Assembly (NCBI GenBank): GCA_963971305.1
Contig: OZ020303.1
Location: forward strand, 16,675,184 to 16,739,183
Source of the DNA: Arcuatula senhousia
Taxonomy: Eukaryota; Mollusca; Bivalvia; Mytilida; Mytilidae
DNA length: 64,000 bases
Direction: 5' to 3'
Within the stretch, counting starts at the first letter, position 1, and every line of letters begins with the position of its first letter. Below, in pieces: positions 39,301 to 54,300 of this stretch. The notes under the pieces are model-generated. The model did no database searches, was not told the origin of the DNA, and saw nothing but the letters and a program-made list of their open reading frames with translations. The position numbers and the translations under genes are program-made.

Positions 39301-42300
39301 AAATCTAGTTCTCCTTTCCAAAATCACTAATTGAAGAATTTGACGTTGGTCTTGTACAACACAACCAACATTCTCAATATAATTGTTCATGTTTTGTAAT
39401 ATCCTAGAATTCTCTGTCCTGTAAGTCTTTACAACAACAACCTTTTTTACACGATATGAAATATATTTGTTAAAATGTCAATGTGTGTGCAAACTAATAT
39501 TTGTTGAATTGCAAATTGTTTAGAATATTTTGCTTACCGACTTTTGAAAAAATTATCAAGAGTTTTGTAGTACACAGCCGAATATTTTACATAACCAGTA
39601 ACTGAAATATAGTTAAAATGATATAAAAACATGTAAGATATGATAAATACTCCTTTTGTTTAAATAAAAATTACAACAGAGTTCCAAGCAATGAGTTTTG
39701 CTCAAAGGGTTTTGCTCTGTCTGATCAAGACTTATCAGAGGCGCTTTACTCAAAAGATAAAAAAAACAAAAACTTGATTATGAAGAGCACAGAACAATAG
39801 AATCAAAATATGCCGAACTAAGACCCAAAATATGACGAAGATCAACCTATGCCCACGGTAGAAACAATCATATAGTTTTTGTCTCGCCTGCGACTTAAGT
39901 CGCTGAAGGCGAGACATAGGTATTACTTTCCGGCGGCGGCGGCGGCGAAGGCGACGGCGTAAACTTTTTTGTAAGACTTTTGTGGAAAATGAATTACAAG
40001 AAAAGTATAATAGCTAGGCATCTGATATTTTGTATACAGACAGTTGGGATTATGGTCTACGCAATTGGCACAATGACGTTTGACCCTGACCCCAATTTCA
40101 TGGTTCAGTGACTCTGTAAACGTAGATGTTTTTTCAGGCCAAAAGACCCCTTTGTAAGACTTTTGTGGAAAATGATGTACAAAAAAAAGTATAATAGCTA
40201 GGCATCTGATATTTTGTATACAGACAGTTGGAATTATGGTCTACGCAACTGGCACAATGACGTTTGACCCTGACCCCAATTTCATGGTTCAGCGACTCTG
40301 TTAACTTAGATGTTTTTTCAAGCCAAAAGACCCCTTTGTAAGACTTTTGTGGAAAATGAATTACAAGAAAAGTATAATAGCTAGGCATCTGATATTTGGT
40401 ATGCAGACAGTTGGGATTATGGTCTACGCAACTGGTTCCATGCCATTTGACCCTGATCCCATTTTTATGGTTCAGTGACTCTGTTAACGTAGATGTTTTT
40501 TCAGGCCAAAAGACCCCTTTGTAAGACTTTTGTGGAAAATGAATTACAAAAAAAAGTATAATAGCTAGGCATCTGATATTCTGTATACAGATAGTTGGGA
40601 TTATGGTCTACGCAACTGGCACAATGACGTTTGACCCTGACCCCAATTTCATGGTTCAGCGACTCTGTGAACTTAGATGTTTTTTCAAGCCAAAAGACCC
40701 CTTTGTAAGACTTTTGTGGAAAATGAATTACAAAAAAAGTATAATAGCTAGGCATCTGATATTTGGTGTACAGACTAATAGGGTTATGGTCTATGCAACT
40801 GGCACCATGCCATTTGACCTTGAACCCATTTTCATGGTTCAGTGACTCTGTGGACTTAGATGATTTTTGGGACAATTTAAACTTTTGTGGAAAATAAATT
40901 AAGTTAAAAGTATAATAGCCAGACATCTGATATTTGGTATACAGACATTTGGGGTTTTGGTCTACACAACTGACACCATGTTGTGTGACCCTGACCCCAT
41001 TTTCATGGTTCAGTGACTTTGTGAACTTAGATGATTTTTAGGTGAAAAATGAGTTTAGTGAAAAGTATATTATAGCTAGGCATCTGATATTTGGGGATTA
41101 TGGTATACACAACTGACGTCACCATGTAATATGACCTTGACCCCATTTTCATGGTTGAATGACTCAGTGAATGTTTTTTTTCATTGTTTCTAAATACCTA
41201 TGGTATCTAGATCACACTTCAGACATTTTTGTGATGGTTAAATGGAATTTTGTCATTTGTCACATGAACTTGACCTTAACTTTTTTGAAGGCCCAGCTAG
41301 ACCATTAATGAGTTCTGTAATGGTGCCGACAGGCGAGACATACTTTAGTGTCAACTCTTGTGAAATATAAATTTTACATGAATAATTGCTTTCCTTTGAT
41401 ATTTTCTTTAAAACTTAAATGTTGGAGCCGTTGGTGGCTAAACTCGTGGAATTAATACTCCATCAGCAGCGCTAATTATCATTTATACAAAAAAATAATA
41501 ACACCATTTGAATGATCGATATCTGAAACGGCACCAAGCCTTTTGTCTAATGAAAATGGAAAAACATCTACAAATAAAACTATTACTCAATTACACAACA
41601 AAAAGAAAAAAAAAGCTTTAAAAAGTCGCCCCTGTATATACATGCAAAGCATTGTAAGTAATATGTTTTCTTAAATTATCGATTTTACCATTTAGACTGT
41701 TCTCTATTGTCTTCCTTGAAAACTCTATACTGCTCGCCATGTCTTCATGTGTGTTATCAGGAAATATCACATCACTTATTATTTTATTCTCAATCTTTAA
41801 GACTTTAAATCATAAAAAATAATTATGGTTTGAAATGAGTTATAACAATATAAATACTTTAAATATAAGAAAAAGCTAGAGGATATTTTTAAATTCATGT
41901 ATATGAAAGTAGAATAATCACAGTTTGCGTTACAATTTTCTGTAAAGTAACTGGAAAATAACAAGTACAAAATAACGAATCGCTTCATGTAACTTTATGT
42001 TTAGTATAGGAACATACCGGTAAATATTCAATAAAACATTATTAATTACCTTGAAATGAAATTTAGGGTATTCCGACATCAGCAACAGTTTTAATTCATC
42101 GGGCAAACGATTACAAATTCGTTTTCAATTTACACTTTCCCATCGTATGCCATGTCACGAGACAAATTATGATTTCTCTTTCCAAAAAAAGTCCTTTTTT
42201 TCAATCTGTTTATTCCTGTCATCTGTTTTTCATATTTTATTTTCTGTGTTCTAACTACCGGGTACATGCATACACTGAGTGCATTTGGCTTCAGATGGTT

Positions 42301-45300
42301 AAAAGATTGACGAGGAACAACGGCCATAAAGTGTCATAGGTCACGATCATATTTCCTACCATAAGCCAGTGCTAATACTGATTTTTCTTTTTTATTTTAC
42401 CAGACACTGTTGTCTCCATGACCGTCTTTTAAGACCAAGGATATAAGAAAATACGTCTTAAAATGTTTCTTAAGAAGTTTTTCTTTCGATATAAGGCATT
42501 GGTAGAAATATTAAAAAAAAAATCAAAAGGATATGATTCGTTATTGTTTTAATACTTATGTCTACTGAGATGATTACCTCACTATCTATAATGTTTACTT
42601 CTTTTGGTGTATGATATAACAAGATATACACTGTTGCACTATGAAAAAATCAACTCCGATAAAATTATGAGTAATGGTGAGCATCAGCTTTATTAATTTT
42701 TTTCTATAACTGCTTCCCAAAATTTTTTTGTTCTCTGTAAAATATGTAAGCTATTAACCTAAATCATTACCTATGTTTTCTCCTTCTACTACAACTGGCT
42801 TGTCAATGGTTTTTAAAGCAGTACGTGACATATCGGAAACGACATCCATAATTCTTCCTGGAATATTATCTGCTATCTGAAATAATGTTGTTCCCAACCA
42901 TTAAAATGTAAATACCATAACTTTTCCGACGATCAGGCGACACGTTGTGCTCTTAACAAAAACGTCGTTGTAGAAGGAAATCAGGTTATAACGAAATTCT
43001 TCTCAATGACTTAATAGAGGCAAGTGTGTATCAATATCCATGGTGCAATTGAATGTCGGAAATCCGAAAAGGATAAGACAAAATCGGTGGATTTAAACAC
43101 ACAACAGCAGCACTACCAACAACAATAACAACGAACACATTTTACAACCAAACTGTAATCAGATACATGAACTAAAGCCAGAATTTATACCCGCGTTTTG
43201 GTATTTGTAATACTAAAGCCAAAATCAAACTCAGGTTCCCAGGAAGAGTAAGCAAATCCCTCCATTTGCTGTTTTATAGGATCATTAATATTGGTTGTTA
43301 TTAGCTTGATTTTTTGTTACTTTACAATAAAGCATCTAAAATGCAAAAATCTTTAGCTGGCTACATCTTAAGTCTTGATGCAATAACTTTTGATTCAACA
43401 TTCATTTTTTGTCTTTAACAACCATATAAAGTTGTTATAAATATATAAAATTAGAATACGGGCACTCATACAAGTTTGGATAAACACATGCCAGACCACC
43501 ACTAATGCACGGCCACCAGACGGTCAAACGAGCGAAAGTCTGTTAATTTACCTGTAGCATGGAGATAAATGCGCAAGAAGTCTGTTACTCAAGTTGGTCA
43601 AAGACTGTTAATAAAATGTAATCGAGAAAAACACACAGGTAAGTTGCATTTGTTATTATTATTTTTTATAGAATATTATTAGTAAAACAAAATATGTCTG
43701 TCAAAATGGTTGCTCGTTTTGTATTGATATACAAAATTGCGTTTTGATTGCATTTAAAAGAAAGGAGAAATTAAAGAAGGCATCTGACTCAATCGAATTT
43801 ATATATGTGTACACAAAATTGCGACATAACAATTTTATCATTTTCTGTTTTTTTTTCAGTAATTTTACACTAAATGATTGTTTTATCGTTTGTGATGTGT
43901 GAAATGATCTCATAAGATTCTAACCTCAAAATATTGTATGTTTTCGTGTCTTGTGAATGAAGATATTGATTGTTATTGAAAATTCGGTCGGTTAATGAGT
44001 CATGTCAATTGAATTTTAGTCTGTTAACAGGTCGGTTAAGATTAAATCAATATAAATTATTGCAGCTAGAGATCGGTTTTTAAAGGTTCACAAAAATCTT
44101 AGTGTTCCTTACTTTATTCCATTCCACATTACAAAGTATCTCTTTAACATGTTCTCCATTTCCACTTCTCGATATTTTCTGTGAATGACCAGAAACATAT
44201 TTCTTTAATTTGTTTTCTGTTCTCTGTCTTATTCGTCAAATGCATTTTTTTTAATTCCCTGAAAACCCCTATGACAGAATAAAACTTATAATCCTCAAAG
44301 TAAAAATATTTTTTGTTACCAATGAATGGTGAATACATGTACTTTTACAATTCAAGATTTAAGCAGTGACACAACATAAAAATCTCTGTTACGGTTTCCT
44401 ATTACATGTGTGAAAAAATTAAGAAGGTAGGTAGGCATTGTTTTTTACATTTTTGTTTTTACCTTGAGTAATGAAGGGCATAATAAAAGTTAAACGGTGC
44501 TTAAGCAAAACATGACAAAAAGAATGTGAGGTTAGGCATGAAAAATAAGGTAGGTAGGGAAACAGGAGACAAATGTTATTGTTTGGCCTTATATATTGGC
44601 ATCTTATTACAAACGCTCTAAGGTATAAGGAAAACAAGTCACATTTTCGAAGAAATCTTATAAATTACTTGCATATATAAAGCACTATATGCATAGATAC
44701 ATGAGCATTATATTTAAAACAATTTGGGATAATAAAACTCTTAACAGACAGTTTTTACTTTGACTTACACATTATCTTTAGAGTTTACTGAAAATCCTGT
44801 TTTGGAAAAAGAATGATACAAATATCTCCAAATGTATCCAGTATTATTATGGGGTGCAAGATTAACAATTATGATACTGATATTTTCACTTTTATCAGTA
44901 AATAAATTTGAAAAACTCAGAAATTCTGTTTTTTACATGTTTTTTTCTTCTACCTCTCTTATCGCCTTTTCATTTTATCTATTACTCAGTTGACAAAGTT
45001 TATACTTTTTGCGTCCATTAAATCCGCTAATGATGATCATTTAGACAGACAGTTTTTGTTTGGCCAAAAACAAATCATTTTTTCAAAAAAGTAAAGATTT
45101 TGTATATAAATGACTTTTAAAACTAATTTTTACTCTTAACAGTCATAGAACTGACTCGAGTAACAGACTTCTGGCGCATTTATCTCCATGCTACAGGTTA
45201 ATTAACAGACTTTCGCTCGTTTAACCGTCTGGTGTCCATGTAAAGATCTTATCTTTAAAAAATATTAATCAGTTATAATAAAAAGACTTAAAATTTAATC

Positions 45301-48300
45301 AAGTGTTTTGGCTTTCTCTTCAATTTCAGCTATTTTGTTAAAACAATACCTCTATATTTAATTGGTTCCATGATTCTTTGTTTTTCGCCGATAGAAGTGC
45401 ATCTGTTGCAAATATAAATTCCTACAAATTAAGATTAAAATCACGTAAAAACATGTGGACATTGATTTTTTTAAGAATTTTCCTTTATTGTCAATCACTT
45501 CATCTGAAGTCTTCGGTAGGATAAAAAGCCCTTGGTATCATTGTGGTTACATGTCAAAAGAGAGTTTCATTCTATGAACAGTATTTGGAGCGGTAGAAAA
45601 AATATATATTTATCAAATTTATCTAACTATCGTCTTTTGCATTCCCTGTTGTCCAGATGACTTTAAAAATAATTCGAACAAAGTTCACAGAAGAGTGACA
45701 GAGATCAGCTGTCAAATATTGACTGGTCGTAAAAACAGTTTTGCTAAGATCTAAAGCATATCTTGCTACTAAGATAACCAATTTTCATGCAGATCAGACA
45801 AAGTCGAATTTAAGGCATCATTTTAGCGACCAATGGCAAAATGGCAGCAAGTCGAAGACAATATTTCGCACGAAGCTCATCATACCCACCTTAAAAAGGT
45901 CTCTAAATATCAGAACGATTCGACCCAATGTTGACAGTTGCCATTTTTAAATGGCAACCTAAATAAGAATTTAAGACTCCTCTGCAGATGGCATACTTTG
46001 TGAAAAGTTATAGGAACATTCCTCAAGTCGTTCTTTGAAAAAAATAGACAACGTTTTTGTCTATAATACTTCATCGTAATGAAAAGATTAACAATAATAG
46101 GTAGAAAATGGCAACAGACAAAAGCAAAAAATCGCTCGCGGTCGAGGACTTTTATAGCAAATTCCACTAAGACTTTTGAAATAAAAATGAACTTACCGTT
46201 AATCAACATGATCAAGCAACAGTCTTTTTTAAAAACCAGGGTAAATGTTGGGATTGAAATTTAAAAGAAATGGAATGTTTTCCCTGATGTGACATGTATC
46301 ACTACAATCAAGGTGAAGCTTTGAAATTGGAAATACTGGGACATCTAAATCTGTCTATTAAAATACAATACCAAAATGGGTATAAAAACGGTTAATTTTT
46401 GTCCAAAATTGTACAAAACTTTTGTATTCACTTATGCGGTTTTATGTAACGTCACTGTATGATGACGTCTCTCTATGGCTTTTCGAATATACGCATTGAA
46501 ACTACACGACGTTTTCTTATTGCTTGAGCCCCATAACAACCACTATACGATATTGGTGCCTATAACCAGGAATAAATCTTTATGGATCCAAAGTTTAAGG
46601 CCGTCCGCGCTGGACGTAGAAGGGCTTTGACGAAAATTTTCCGTTAATTTGAAGAATTAAAGACGAGAGGAGACCCAAACCTCAGAGAACTTTCAATCTT
46701 AGTTGATTCAGTGAACAAGAAGAAGGAAAGTCTGAGGACTTAACGAGAAGATATTGGATTTGACATCGGAAGAAGACGTTGCCCAATAACTTGACGACCA
46801 AGATAATTATGCCTACGAGTTAGAGGTGAAATTAAGAGAAATGTCAGAGTTACTTGTGACATACAAAAACGGAAGTCAGCAAACACTCAGAGAAAAACAA
46901 GTTCTCAATCCGCATGCTAATAGTTTCACGCCAGATGACCAACAACAAAGCTCGTCTATGAATACATACACGAATTACACATCCGTCAGTCAAGCAAATC
47001 AGCCAAATAATCATATCCGCTTACAGTACGCACACAAGCAATACATCACGCAGTTCAAACAGCGATTACCACAAATTGCCCAAGTTGAATTTACCAACCT
47101 TCGCCGGAAAAATGCAAGATTGGCAAGCTTTCTGGGACTCATACGACACCGCCGTATATTCAAATCCAACATTGAGTGAAATACAAAAAATCAATTATTT
47201 GAAGTCACTGCTGCAAGACGAGGCATATCGCACAATTACGGGATTCACATGCTTATAATGAAATTTCTATTTCACTTCTACATGAACGATACGGACAGCA
47301 GCATAAGAATGTACAGACATGCAGGCAAGAGTTGCTTAAAATTCCAGCACCCGTATACACACTTACGAGTCTCCGTAACTTCTATGACCAAACTGAAACG
47401 TATGTCCGTGGACTAGAGTCGTTAGGCCGGACAAATGAATCATACGGACCACTGCTTGTACCTGTAATTTTGAATAATTCACCGTCAAAAGTGTGTCAAA
47501 ACCTAGCTAGAATCAACAAATCTACAAACTGGACTCTAGATAATCTTTGAAACGCAATATACGACGAGGTAAATATACTAGAAGCAGGCCAGAGACCCGA
47601 GAACCTACAAACTGGTGATCATTTAGCGACTGCCGCATTTTTCACTCAGGCGAAACCGAGGCCGAAGTCCTCTTATAGAAAATCCGAGAGTAACAGATCA
47701 GTTCAGAAACGAAATTTTAAACAATGTAGATACTGTGATGACCCGGAACATTTAGCCATGAACTGCAAGAAGTACACAAGTCCCGATACATGCACAGAAG
47801 TTGTCAAAAACTGTGTTTCAACTGCCTTGGTGACCATAAAATAAGCGAATGTAAATCATCCATCAAATGAAGAAAATGTTAAAACGTTATCACACTAGCC
47901 TACGTAAAAAACAGATGAAACATAAAAGCCATGAGAGACGTGATCATACAGACATTGACGTTACATAAAAACGCGTAAGTGAATACAAACGTTACGGACA
48001 ATTTCGGACAATTTTCTTATGCTGTGTGTCGATATTTCAAGGAGTAACCTCGCATCAAAACATTGGAAGGTCAAAAACTAAAAGTATTGAATAAAAAGTA
48101 CTTAAAACCAAAAGATTCGAACAGGAAATCCAAATCCAGCTCCGAGTATATCGACCATTTGCAGTACAAGGAAAGAAACCTGGCGTTTTAAACAATTTAG
48201 AATTTAACAGTTTGGAATTTCAATAAGAAAAAATATTAGAAATTTAATGGTAAATTCGTGTCAGACAAGTCTGAGGAATAGGCTTGTGATTACCCCTTGG

Positions 48301-51300
48301 GACCTCTGGTCCATCAGCTTTGGTTATTGACCCAGTGATTTCAAAATACAATACCAATACGGATATAAAACGGTTAATTTGGTTATGCTGTATATTGATA
48401 TTGCAAGGAATACGTACCTCTCATCAGCAGCATTTGAATCAAAACATTGGTAGGTAAAAAACCAAAAGTATTGAATGAAAAGTACTCAAAGCCAATAGAT
48501 TCGAACAGGGAATCCAAATCCAACACCGAGGATATCGACCATGTGCAGTACAAGGAAAGAACCTGGTTTTTTCAACAATTTAGAATTTAACAGTCGGGAA
48601 TTGCAATAATAAAAGAAATAGTAGAAATTTAATGGTAGATTCGTGTCTATTTAACTTTGCAGAACAACGTTCATATAACCTTAGATATTTCTCGCTGGTT
48701 TATAGCGTACGCATCTACTGTACCATATTTTTTACGACTATCAGAGCTTTACCTCTGTTATCCCTGACATTATTCCTCCTTCATGGTTTGTTACAACTTC
48801 AGAAATCTTTTCTAGGACTTCGACACTTGATCTTATATCACTGGGTAAAGTTTCGTTCTTGGAAGATATTTCTTTACTTTCATGTTTAAAGTCACGAAGT
48901 ATATTTACTAAAGATTCTACTTGAACATCGTCTTTAATGAGGTTGAGCTAAAAAAGAAAAATCAGTTTTAGGTTTTACAACAATATATTGTTATTTAACT
49001 TTTTTTCTATTTCGAATGGCAACGAATCACATCATCATGTTTAGACTTGCTTTAAAACTAATTTTTCTTATGATTAAATATAAATAGCCACCACCTAAAA
49101 CTAAAAAGTGTCTGATATGACATACTCAAATGTATTATATGACAAGAGTCGAGGTGACAAAATTATCTAGCAACACGCTTCCATTTTACATGTACATTAA
49201 GAGATACTGTGCCGTGTCAAAATTATCCTATCAACAATACCTTTTCAATAACTTTTGCAATCTGTTTTCTTGTACAATTGATAAGACTTGGTTCTGCCCA
49301 CTGCCCTTCAGAGTTTACATTACTGCATAATCTAGATGCTTTACCTGCAAATAAAATTTTAATAAATGTATTTGTACGATTATAAAGTAGTTTGAAGGCG
49401 AGTATAAACATTTTGTTAAGGGGGGCCCTTAAACAGACCAAAAACTGGGGTCTACTAGGTACGTTTCACTGTATGTGTAATAAGTATAGGAACATAATAC
49501 CTTTGGTTTTTGTCTTTTTAAAAAGCTATCTTTCCAGTAACAAGAAGAGTCTTGCGACCTTTTCGGCCTACTCCAATACGATCAACATTTACTAACTTAG
49601 CTTACTCTAGAGTTAACAAATGCAAATATCAAATAAAATGACGCCAAACATTAGGTCATTAAGGGATGAAACAATATAATTTAGAAATGAAAGAGAAAAT
49701 AATGTTTTCAACTACAAAAATGATGAATTAACTAAAAAAAACTTTTAAAGATTGAAAAAGGAGTGTTTAAGTGACAAAGGATTGTCAAAATGAAAATAAT
49801 TGAAAAACAAAATTCGAATAAGTTTGTGATCATTTTGTTACATTTTGAAATGTTAATTTAGACAAAAAGATAACACTTTCTGTACAGTACAAAGTTTTGG
49901 TGAGAAAAGAAATCAACATTTGTATGATGTTACAAAACCACTTCATTTCGATCTTATTATCTAATATTATTTCTTAAGACAGTAAGTCTTCCTGTACCTT
50001 GAAAACCACTAGGACAATCCTGGTAGTCTACATTTCCTGTGTAAGTTTCCTTCCAGGTAATGTTGTTGTATAAATCCAACGAACAACGTTTAGAATCTGC
50101 AATATTATAATATTCTAACTTCAATTAAACATTACCAGCACGAAGCATGTAAAAGCGAAAAGAAACAATATATAGTATACGCATTCATAACTAACTACAA
50201 AATCTTTTATTGCATCTGCTGTATTGTAATAACTATAGGAAATTTCATACACGATAAAAATCTATTTTGAAGTTTCCAAGATTTCCAATTTCAATCCTTT
50301 TTACAAAACACATAAATAGATGTGGTGTGTTTTAATACTATCTGTAATAACTTCTGGACTTACAAATTCATCGCAAGTCACTTTTGGAAAAGTTTGACAC
50401 GGGGCATAGAAAATATAAATTAGCGTATGTGAAGATATTAAGTGTATGTTGAAGATATATATAGTTAGATATTGAACATATTTATCTTTATTTTATCCAA
50501 ACAAAATTAAATCTGGTCGTCTAGATGTTTACACTTCATAAATTAATCAAGTTCACCTTCTTTACGACTAGAGTACGCGCTATTAATTGATATTCAGTTG
50601 TTTTTGTGTTTCCTTGTTCATATGTTGTCTGTTTATTCGTTCTGCTCTCGTTGGTGTTTAATGGTTTTGTATCAGCGCTTTTGGACTTTTGACATTCGTC
50701 TGCCCAAATGGTACATATGCTTCTTTCAATAAATTTAATTGTATTAAGATAAATTGGTATTTGGATTAAATGTACAACTGTCTTTCGAAATTTAGTGATG
50801 GTGATGAGCAGGTCAAAATTTAATAGTATAGAAAATATGAAATAGTAAATGTGCAGATACAAAGTGTATGATGAAGATATGCATAGTTAAGTAATAAGCT
50901 TTTTAATACTCACCTTTATAATCTTTGTTCAACGACTTTGTGGTAGAGGGAAAAATTGATGCCATATCTGCACCTGCTTCTGCTGTTGAAGTATCGGACT
51001 TCCCTTTAGGCTGAATTGTTACTATATCTGACGCCTCTTGTGCCTTGGTTGTTATTATTGCTGTCATCTTTTTATTCTTATTTGATGTTAAATCTAAAGT
51101 CATTTCAGAGTTACTTGTTGTTTCATTGGTTATTTCAGAGTTACTTGTTGTTTCATTGGTTATTTCAGACTTACTTGTTTTTTTATTGGTTATTTCAGGC
51201 TTAGTTGTTGTTGTTTCATTGGTTATTTCAGACTTAGTTGTTGTTGGTTCATTGGTTATTTCAGACTTAGTTGTCGTTTCAGTGCTTGTCTTAGACTTAG

Positions 51301-54300
51301 TGACTGTCATTTCTGATATCATCCTTGGTTTAGTTGATTCTATCCCCATGTCAGGCATAGTTCCTGGTAAATATGAAATCAGTTTAGGCTTATTTGTTAC
51401 TTTTGACGTCTTTTGGGGCTCAGTGGTTGATAAATCTGAAATAGTTTCAGATGCAGTTGTTACTTTTGTCATAATTTTATTTATAGTTGTTGTTTGTTCA
51501 GGCATCGTTCTTGTCTTAGTAGTTACGTCTGACTTCATAATAGTCTTAGTTGTTGTTACCTTTGACATCCTTTCTGTCTTACTTGCTGTTATAAGTGTAG
51601 TTGTCGTTTTTGACACTAAATCAGTAGTTCGTGTTATTTCTGATATCTTTTCTGGTGTAGTTGTTATTTCTGCCATTTCAGGCTTAGTTGTTAATTCTGA
51701 TGCCATGTCTGGCTTAGCTGTTGTTATTTCTGGTATCATTTCTGGGATAGTTGTTACCATTTCTGATGTCCTTTCAGGCTTAGCTGTTGTAATCTCTGGT
51801 TCCCTTTTGGACTTAGTTGTTATTATTTCTAGTGTCATTTTTTGCTTATTTGTTGTTATTTCTGATGTTATTTTTGACTTAGTTGTTGATATTTCTGAAA
51901 TCATTTCTGTCCTATTTTTTACTTTTGGTGTCTTTTCTGACTTAGTTGTTATTATTTTTGACGTCCTTCCTGAATTAGTTTTTGTATTTTCTGTTGCCCC
52001 CTTGGGCTTAGTTGTTATTACTTCTGATGTCACATCTGGCTTAGTTGTTAATTCCGATATTATTTCTGGCTTTGTTGTTATTTCTGATATCATTTCAGGC
52101 TTAGCTGTTTTATCTGATTCCATTTCTGGGTTAGTTGTTGCTTTTTCTGATATCATTTCTGATGTAATCATTTTTGGTGTCCTTTTAGGCTCAGTTGTTG
52201 TATTCTCTGACGCCTTTTTGGGCTTGGTTGTTATTAATTGTAATCTCAAATTGAGATTAGTTGTTATTGTTTCTGACGTCTTTTCTGGCTTAGTTGTTGT
52301 AATATCTGTTTTCCTTTTGGACTTAGTTGTTATTTCAGATGTCATTTCTGACTTAGTTGTTGTAATGTTTAACATCATTTCTGGCTTAGTTGTTTCTTTT
52401 GATGTCATATCTGGCTTAGTTGTTACTTCCGATATCATTTCCGGCTTAGTTGTTACTCCCGATGTCGTTTCTGGCTCAGTTGTTTCTTTTGATATCACTT
52501 CTGGCTTATTTGTTACTTCCGATATCCTTTCTGGCTTAATTGTTACTTTTAATATTATTCCTGGTTGAGTTGCTACTTTTGATATAATTTCTGGCTTACT
52601 TGTTACTTTTGATATAATTTCTGGCTTAGTTGTTTCTTTTGATATCTTTTCTGGCCTAATTGTTTCTTCCGATATCATTTTTGGCGACGTTGTTACTTTT
52701 GATATCATTTCTGGCATAGTTGTTACTTCCGAAATCATTTCTGGCTTAGTTGTTACTTCCGAAATCATTTCTGGCTTAGTTGTTACTTCCGGTGTCATTT
52801 CTGGCTTAGTTGTTTCTTCTAATGTCATTTCTGGCTTAGTTGTTTCTTTTGATATCACTTCTGGCTTAGTTGTTACTTCCGATATCATTTCTGGCTTACT
52901 TGTTACTTTTGATATCATTTCTGGCTTAGTTGTTTCTTTTGATATCATTTCTGCCTTAGTTGTTTCTTTTGATGTCATTTCTGGCTTAGTTGTTTCTTTT
53001 GATATCATTTCTGCCTTAGTTGTTACTTTTAATGTCATGTCTGGCTTAGTTCTTACTTTTGCTATCATTTCTGGCTTAGTTGTTACTTCCGATATCATTT
53101 TTGGCTTAGTTGTTACTTTTGATATCATTTCTGGCTTAGTTGTTACTTCCGATATCATTTTTGGCGTAGTTGTTACTTTTGATATCATTTCTGGCGTAGT
53201 TGTTACTTTTGATATCATTTCTGACTTAGTTGTTGTAATGTTTAACATCATTTCTGGCTTAGTTGTTTCTTTTGATGTCATTTCTGGCTTAGTTGTTTCT
53301 TTTGATATCATTTCTGCCTTAGTTGTTACTTTTAATGTCATGTCTGGCTTAGTTCTTACTTTTGCTATCATTTCTGGCTTAGTTGTTACTTCCGATATCA
53401 TTTTTGGCGTAGTTGTTACTTTTGATATCATTTCTGGCTTAGTTGTTACTTTTGATATCATTTCTGGCTTAGTTGTTTCTTTTGATATCATTTCTGACTT
53501 AGTTGTTACTTTTAATGTCATGTCTGGCTTAGTTCTTACCTCTGATATCATTTCTGGCTTAGTTGTTACTTCCGATGTCATTTCTGACTTATTTGTTACT
53601 TTTGATGTCATGTCTGGCTTAGTTCTTACCTCTGATATCATTTCTGGCTTAGTTGATACTTCCGATGTCATTTCTGACTTAGTTGTTACTTTTGATGTCA
53701 TGTCTGGCTTAGTTCTTACCTCTGATATCATTTCTGGCTTAGTTGTTACTTCCGATGTCATTTCTGACTTAGTTGTTACTTTTGATGTCATGTCTGGCTT
53801 AGTTGTTACTTCCAATATCATTTCTGGCTTAATCATTACTTCCGATGTCAATTCTGGCCCAATTGTTTTTTGAAAGTTTATTTCTGGTTTGATTGTTGTT
53901 ATTTCTGATGTCATTTCTGGCCTAGTCTTTTTTATTTCTGGTGTCATCTCTGGCTCAGTTGTTATCATTTCTGGTGTCATGTTTGGCTTACTTGTGGTAA
54001 TTTCTGGCGTCCCTTTAGGCTTCATTGTTATTATTTCTGTCATTTCAGGCTTGGTTGATGCTTTGCACTTGGCTGTTGTTCTTTCTGACATTGTTTCTGT
54101 TTGAGTGATTTTAGTGTATAATATCGCTCCCGTGCCGATCGTTTTGGTGTCTGGTGGTGCCCTTACTGTAGCTGTTGCAGTAAATAAAAGCAATTTTTAC
54201 TTTGTTATTGTTTCTTGTAATGTAATTTTGAATTTGATTGTTGTTAAACCTGATAAAAATGTAAATCATCATTTCAATGATAGGTTCAAATGAATGATAT

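Noticed and set aside
40134..40926. Minus-strand repetitive frames in family B core
   Set aside because: They follow the minisatellite period of about 182 bp and have no recognised domain.
51045..52568. 507-codon plus-strand frame, and 278 codons at 53037-53873, hydrophobic Val/Ile/Ser/Gly repeats
   Set aside because: Exact antisense of the mucin decapeptide exon; the sense strand has splice sites and domain neighbours in phase, the plus strand has none.
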